Positions 5,453 through 7,555 of a stretch of DNA of 7,555 bases are shown here, piece by piece. The notes below the pieces were generated by a model, which worked only from the letters and a program-made list of their open reading frames with translations, was not told where the DNA came from and made no database searches. Made by a program: the position numbers and the translations under genes. This DNA comes from an uncultured Anaerococcus sp. (lineage in GTDB: Bacteria; Bacillota; Clostridia; Tissierellales; Peptoniphilaceae): NCBI GenBank assembly GCA_902465755.1, contig CABQOK010000060.1:1-7555 (forward strand). Direction: 5' to 3'. The first letter of the stretch is position 1; each line of letters starts with the position of its first letter.

Positions 5453-6163
5453 TTATTTTTCAACTAAATCCATAGCTCTTGCTGGAGATAATTTAATTCC
5501 AGGTCCCATAGTTGATGCAAGAGTAACTGACTTCATGTATTTACCCTTTGCAGCAGCTGGTCTTGCCTTTGCAACAGCTGTTAGTAAGCTTCTGATATTC
5601 TCAGCTAGTTTTTCTTTTCCGAAAGATACCTTTCCTGTTGGTACGTGTATAAGGTTAGCCTTATCTGTTCTATATTCTACCTTACCAGCTTTGATTTCTT
5701 CGATAGCTTTTTTAACATCTGGTGTAACAGTTCCAGTCTTAGGGTTTGGCATTAGACCTTGTGGTCCAAGTACTCTACCAAGTCTACCTACAACTGCCAT
5801 CATATCAGGAGTAGCTACTACAACATCAAAGTCTAGCCATCCTTCGTTTTGGATTTTAGCTGCTAGGTCTTCTCCACCTGCATAGTCAGCGCCTGCTGCT
5901 AGTGCTTCGTCGATTCTATCTTCTTTAACGAAAGCTAAAACCTTTTGAGTTTTACCTGTTCCGTGAGGAAGGATTACTGTTCCTCTTACTTGTTGGTCAG
6001 CGTGTCTGCTGTCTACTCCAAGTGAGAAGTGTAATTCTACTGTTTCGTCAAACTTAGCACTTGCTGTTTTTTCAATTATATCTAAAGCTTCGTCTAGTGT
6101 GTATTCTTGTGTTGAATCGAAAGATTTTTTCGCTTCAATATATCTTTTTCCTCTTTTAGCCAT
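5453..6163 (-). CDS. rplA: 50S ribosomal protein L1
   Basis: L1 (236 residues) forms the mobile L1 stalk that guides deacylated tRNA out of the E site, and in many bacteria it represses its own operon. Family features are clear: the basic N-terminus [24 protein letters not shown] (61-71), the inserted second domain with ATPDMM (117-122) and [18 protein letters not shown] (129-146), and the return to domain I with [17 protein letters not shown] (173-189). Length is normal. The ATG has GGAGG 6 nt upstream and starts 36 nt after rplK. That short gap carries an L1-binding-site-like hairpin (6176-6200), a natural target for repression by the product of this gene. No terminator separates it from rplK. 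Confidence 0.97.
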   Translation of the reverse strand: MAKRGKRYIEAKKSFDSTQEYTLDEALDIIEKTASAKFDETVELHFSLGVDSRHADQQVRGTVILPHGTGKTQKVLAFVKEDRIDEALAAGADYAGGEDLAAKIQNEGWLDFDVVVATPDMMAVVGRLGRVLGPQGLMPNPKTGTVTPDVKKAIEEIKAGKVEYRTDKANLIHVPTGKVSFGKEKLAENIRSLLTAVAKARPAAAKGKYMKSVTLASTMGPGIKLSPARAMDLVEK

Positions 6164-6175
6164 TTAATTCCTCCT

Positions 6176-6200
6176 GTGGTCTTCGATTTATATCTCCCAC
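6176..6200 (-). promoter_or_regulatory. L1-binding-site-like hairpin before rplA
   Basis: On the minus strand GTGG (6200-6197) pairs with CCAC (6179-6176), with GAG directly after GTGG, a small hairpin GAT-ATAA-ATC (6194-6185) and GAAGA before CCAC. The pattern GTGGGAG...A-CCAC resembles the L1 site of 23S rRNA (GGUGGGAG...AUACCACC, from memory) and its mRNA mimics. It ends one base before the AGGAGG of rplA and starts inside the rplK stop codon. Confidence 0.6.
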
Positions 6201-6217
6201 TAATCTTCTACAGTAAC
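6194..6217 (-). repeat. Repeat copy B: end of rplK plus GTGGGAG
   Basis: The minus-strand sequence reads GTTACTGTAGAAG then ATTAGTGGGAG. It encodes the last residues of L11 (VTVED, stop) and runs into the L1-site-like hairpin. It matches copy A (6653-6675) at 21 of 24 aligned positions with two substitutions and one gap. Confidence 0.6.
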
Positions 6218-6619
6218 TCCCATACTTCTTGCTGTTCCAGCTATCATGCTTACAGCTGCTTCTAAGCTAGCTGCGTTAAGATCTTGCATTTTTGTCTTTG
6301 CAATTTCTTCAAGTTGGCTTCTCTTGATTGAAGCAACCTTGTTCTTGTTAGGTTCTCCTGAACCTTTTTGAAGATTGATAGCTTTTTTGATTAATACTGG
6401 TGCTGGTGGTGTTTTTGTAATAAAGTCAAATGTCCTATCCGCATAAATAGTCATTTCTACCGGTATTATCATTCCAGCTTGGTCTGCCGTCTTTGAATTA
6501 AATGCTTGCACGAATTCCATGATGTTGATTCCGTGTGGTCCGAGTGCTGTACCTACTGGTGATGCAGCTCCTGCTGGTACTTGTAATTTAACTAACGCTT
6601 TTACTTCTTTATCTGCCAT
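6200..6619 (-). CDS. rplK: 50S ribosomal protein L11 with shortened proline-rich segment
   Basis: L11 (139 residues) is part of the GTPase-associated centre. It binds 23S rRNA helices 43/44 and is needed for RelA activation and thiopeptide binding. The C-terminal rRNA-binding domain is typical: [15 protein letters not shown] (66-80), [13 protein letters not shown] (86-98), [26 protein letters not shown] at the end. The N-terminal domain is unusual. Where E. coli has NPSPPVGPALG and B. subtilis-type proteins NPAPPVGPALG, this one reads [17 protein letters not shown] (20-36). It is three residues short and lacks the PP pair, which accounts for 139 against about 141-142 residues. Start: ATG with GGAGG 5 nt upstream, preceded by an L1-site-like hairpin (6632-6659). 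It is co-transcribed with nusG upstream and rplA downstream. Confidence 0.96.
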   Translation of the reverse strand: MADKEVKALVKLQVPAGAASPVGTALGPHGINIMEFVQAFNSKTADQAGMIIPVEMTIYADRTFDFITKTPPAPVLIKKAINLQKGSGEPNKNKVASIKRSQLEEIAKTKMQDLNAASLEAAVSMIAGTARSMGVTVED

Positions 6620-6631
6620 TTTTACCTCCTT

Positions 6632-6659
6632 GTGGTTTTTGCGGGCAAAACCCTCCCAC
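6632..6659 (-). promoter_or_regulatory. L1-binding-site-like hairpin before rplK
   Basis: On the minus strand GTGG (6659-6656) pairs with CCAC (6635-6632). GAG follows GTGG, an inner hairpin GGG-TTTTG-CCC (6653-6643) sits on top, and GCAAAAA leads into CCAC. The plan is the same as in the hairpin before rplA and resembles the L1 site of 23S rRNA. The AGGAGG of rplK starts one base after it, so bound L1 could block ribosome entry for L11, and L1 through coupling. Confidence 0.62.
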
Positions 6660-6675
6660 TAACTTCGACAGTTAC
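6653..6675 (-). repeat. Repeat copy A: non-coding, between nusG and rplK
   Basis: The minus-strand sequence reads GTAACTGTCGAAG then TTAGTGGGAG, lying just after the nusG stop codon and running into the L1-site-like hairpin. It matches copy B (6194-6217), where the same bases encode the end of L11. Here it is untranslated. Confidence 0.6.
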
Positions 6676-7298
6676 TAAATAGTTTCGATATCTGTAAAAT
6701 CTAGATCTATAAGGGTATCTCTACCAAACATATCTACAAAAGCCTTGATAGATCCTTTTTCCTTATCAACTTCTTCAACCTTAGCTACGAATCCTTCAAA
6801 TGGACCGCTTATGATATTTACATCATCGCCAACATTGACATTGATATTTAAGATTGGTGCCTCATCTTTTACTCCGAATTTTCTAACTTCAGCTGGAGTT
6901 AGGGCAACTGGTTTTCCGTCTGGTCCTACAAATCCTGTAACACCTTGGGTATTTCTGATGATATACCAGCTTTTGTTGGTGATATTCATCTTTACCATTA
7001 CATATCCTGGAAATAGCTTTCTAGTTTTTACCTTTTTAGTATCATTTTTAACTTCAACATACTCTTCTGTTGGTACAGTTACTTCTAAGATATCAGGGTT
7101 TTGTTCATTGTCAATCATCATTTGAATCTTGTCATTGACTCTGTTTTCATAGCCTGTGTAGGTATGAACTACATACCATCTGGCATTTTCCTTGATAGCT
7201 TCTAAGTCCCTATCCTTAGATTCTTCTGTTGAAATTTCTTTATCTTCTGATAAATTTTCTTCTTCTTTGTTTTCTGAGAAATCGTAAGAATCTGTCAT
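6675..7298 (-). CDS. nusG: Transcription termination/antitermination factor NusG, with acidic N-terminal extension
   Basis: NusG (207 residues) binds the RNA polymerase clamp and modulates pausing and elongation. The NGN domain begins at ARWYVVHTYTGYENRV (39-54) and includes KTRKLFPGYVMVKM (91-104) and RNTQGVTGFVGPDGKPVALT (115-134). The KOW domain follows (about 154-186), with VGDDVNIISGPFEGFVAKVEEVD. Residues 1-38 are an extra, highly acidic and probably disordered segment (rich in E, D, S and K) that standard NusG of about 175-180 residues lacks. No in-frame ATG near residue 38 offers a shorter start. The start is placed by an AGGTG 6 nt upstream that overlaps the secE stop, and the two genes are only 7 nt apart. 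It sits in the conserved secE-nusG-rplK order. Confidence 0.95.
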   Translation of the reverse strand: MTDSYDFSENKEEENLSEDKEISTEESKDRDLEAIKENARWYVVHTYTGYENRVNDKIQMMIDNEQNPDILEVTVPTEEYVEVKNDTKKVKTRKLFPGYVMVKMNITNKSWYIIRNTQGVTGFVGPDGKPVALTPAEVRKFGVKDEAPILNINVNVGDDVNIISGPFEGFVAKVEEVDKEKGSIKAFVDMFGRDTLIDLDFTDIETI

Positions 7299-7305
7299 TT
7301 CACAC

Positions 7306-7488
7306 CTACATTATAGTTTGGAGTAGGAATTGGAAGACTTGATCAAGTAGCCAAATTGCCAAAGCTGTTACAGCTGAGATTGCAATTACTATCCAAGAAT
7401 ACTCAAATGCGGTCTTCTTTGTTGGCCATTGAATCTTCTTAAATTCTCTTGATACGCCAGAAAAGAAAGAATCCTTTTTCTTAGCCAT
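7306..7488 (-). CDS. secE: Preprotein translocase subunit SecE
   Basis: SecE (60 residues), the small subunit that clamps the SecY protein channel. It is the short single-helix form usual in Gram-positive bacteria. A basic start (MAKKKDSF) leads to the amphipathic SecE signature SREFKKIQWPTKKTAFEYS (13-31), followed by one transmembrane helix (about 31-57). GGAG lies 5 nt before the ATG in the sequence TAGGAG, whose TAG is the stop codon of rpmG, so the two genes are tightly packed and probably coupled. nusG follows after 7 nt. Confidence 0.95.
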   Translation of the reverse strand: MAKKKDSFFSGVSREFKKIQWPTKKTAFEYSWIVIAISAVTALAIWLLDQVFQFLLQTIM

Positions 7489-7496
7489 ATATGCTC

Positions 7497-7555
7497 CTAC
7501 TTTGTTTCTCTGTGAACAGTGTGTTTTTTACAGAATGGGCAATATTTCTTTAGCT
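7497..7555 (-). CDS. rpmG: 50S ribosomal protein L33, C-terminal part only
   Basis: The last 18 codons of a gene running into the window from the right. The visible residues LKKYCPFCKKHTVHRETK, then TAG (7499-7497), are the typical L33 ending: the second CxxC zinc pair (CPFC) and KHTxHRETK. Position just before secE-nusG is the standard place for rpmG in Firmicutes. Its stop codon overlaps the Shine-Dalgarno of secE. The N-terminal half with the first CxxC lies outside the window. Confidence 0.93.
   Translation of the reverse strand, partial: LKKYCPFCKKHTVHRETK

Noticed and set aside
6634..6652. GGTTTT...AAAACC hairpin between nusG and rplK as a terminator
   Set aside because: No T-run follows it in either direction, and the same bases fit better into the L1-site-like hairpin.
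3219..7125. Plus-strand open frames at 3219-3416, 4657-4839, 5098-5343, 5412-5885 and 6745-7125
   Set aside because: All lie opposite or across well-supported minus-strand genes or the L10 leader, have no convincing ribosome binding sites, and their proteins are low-complexity Ser/Leu/Phe-rich shadows.
1..7555. CRISPR arrays, tRNA/rRNA genes, complete insertion sequences or prophage genes
   Set aside because: None seen: no regularly spaced repeats, no cloverleaf sequences, and no transposase or integrase frames.

Overview
The window looks like a chromosomal segment of a low-GC Gram-positive anaerobe. The gene order rpmG-secE-nusG-rplK-rplA-rplJ-rplL, strong AGGAGG ribosome binding sites, A/T-rich third codon positions, a PerR-type Fur protein and a surface protein with a sortase-like tail all point to Firmicutes. 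The proteins feel closest to Peptoniphilaceae/Tissierellia (Anaerococcus-like). That placement is impression, not a search result.

Layout. 1-217 (minus): 5' part of a YeiH-type (UPF0324) membrane transporter. 306-1148 (plus): membrane-anchored YpfJ-type zinc metallopeptidase, divergent from it. 1149-1339: gap between convergent genes holding a 137-nt structured element (possible small RNA or miniature mobile element, also able to stop transcription). 1340-3598 (minus): large secreted metallophosphoesterase with an Fn3-like N-terminal domain, a FIVAR-like repeat and a variant cell-wall sorting tail. 3728-4183 (minus): PerR/Fur-type metalloregulator with its own promoter, operator-like palindrome and terminator. 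4298-7555 (minus): the ribosomal protein/transcription cluster, read in the order rpmG (partial), secE, nusG, rplK, rplA, rplJ, rplL, closed by a strong terminator.

Regulation is the richest part of the window. Hairpins resembling the ribosomal protein L1 binding site sit directly before both rplK and rplA. Between rplA and rplJ lies a good promoter followed by an L10 leader with terminator and antiterminator. A shortened second copy of the L10-leader core motif appears to enclose the rplJ Shine-Dalgarno. L1 would thus control L11/L1 synthesis and L10(L12)4 would control the stalk proteins.

There is no obvious new multi-gene system. The points most worth following are the second L10-type motif at the rplJ ribosome binding site, the paired L1-site mimics with their shared upstream repeat, the unexplained structured element at 1175-1311, a three-residue deletion in the proline-rich thiopeptide/RelA-related segment of L11, and the separation of rplL from rpoB.
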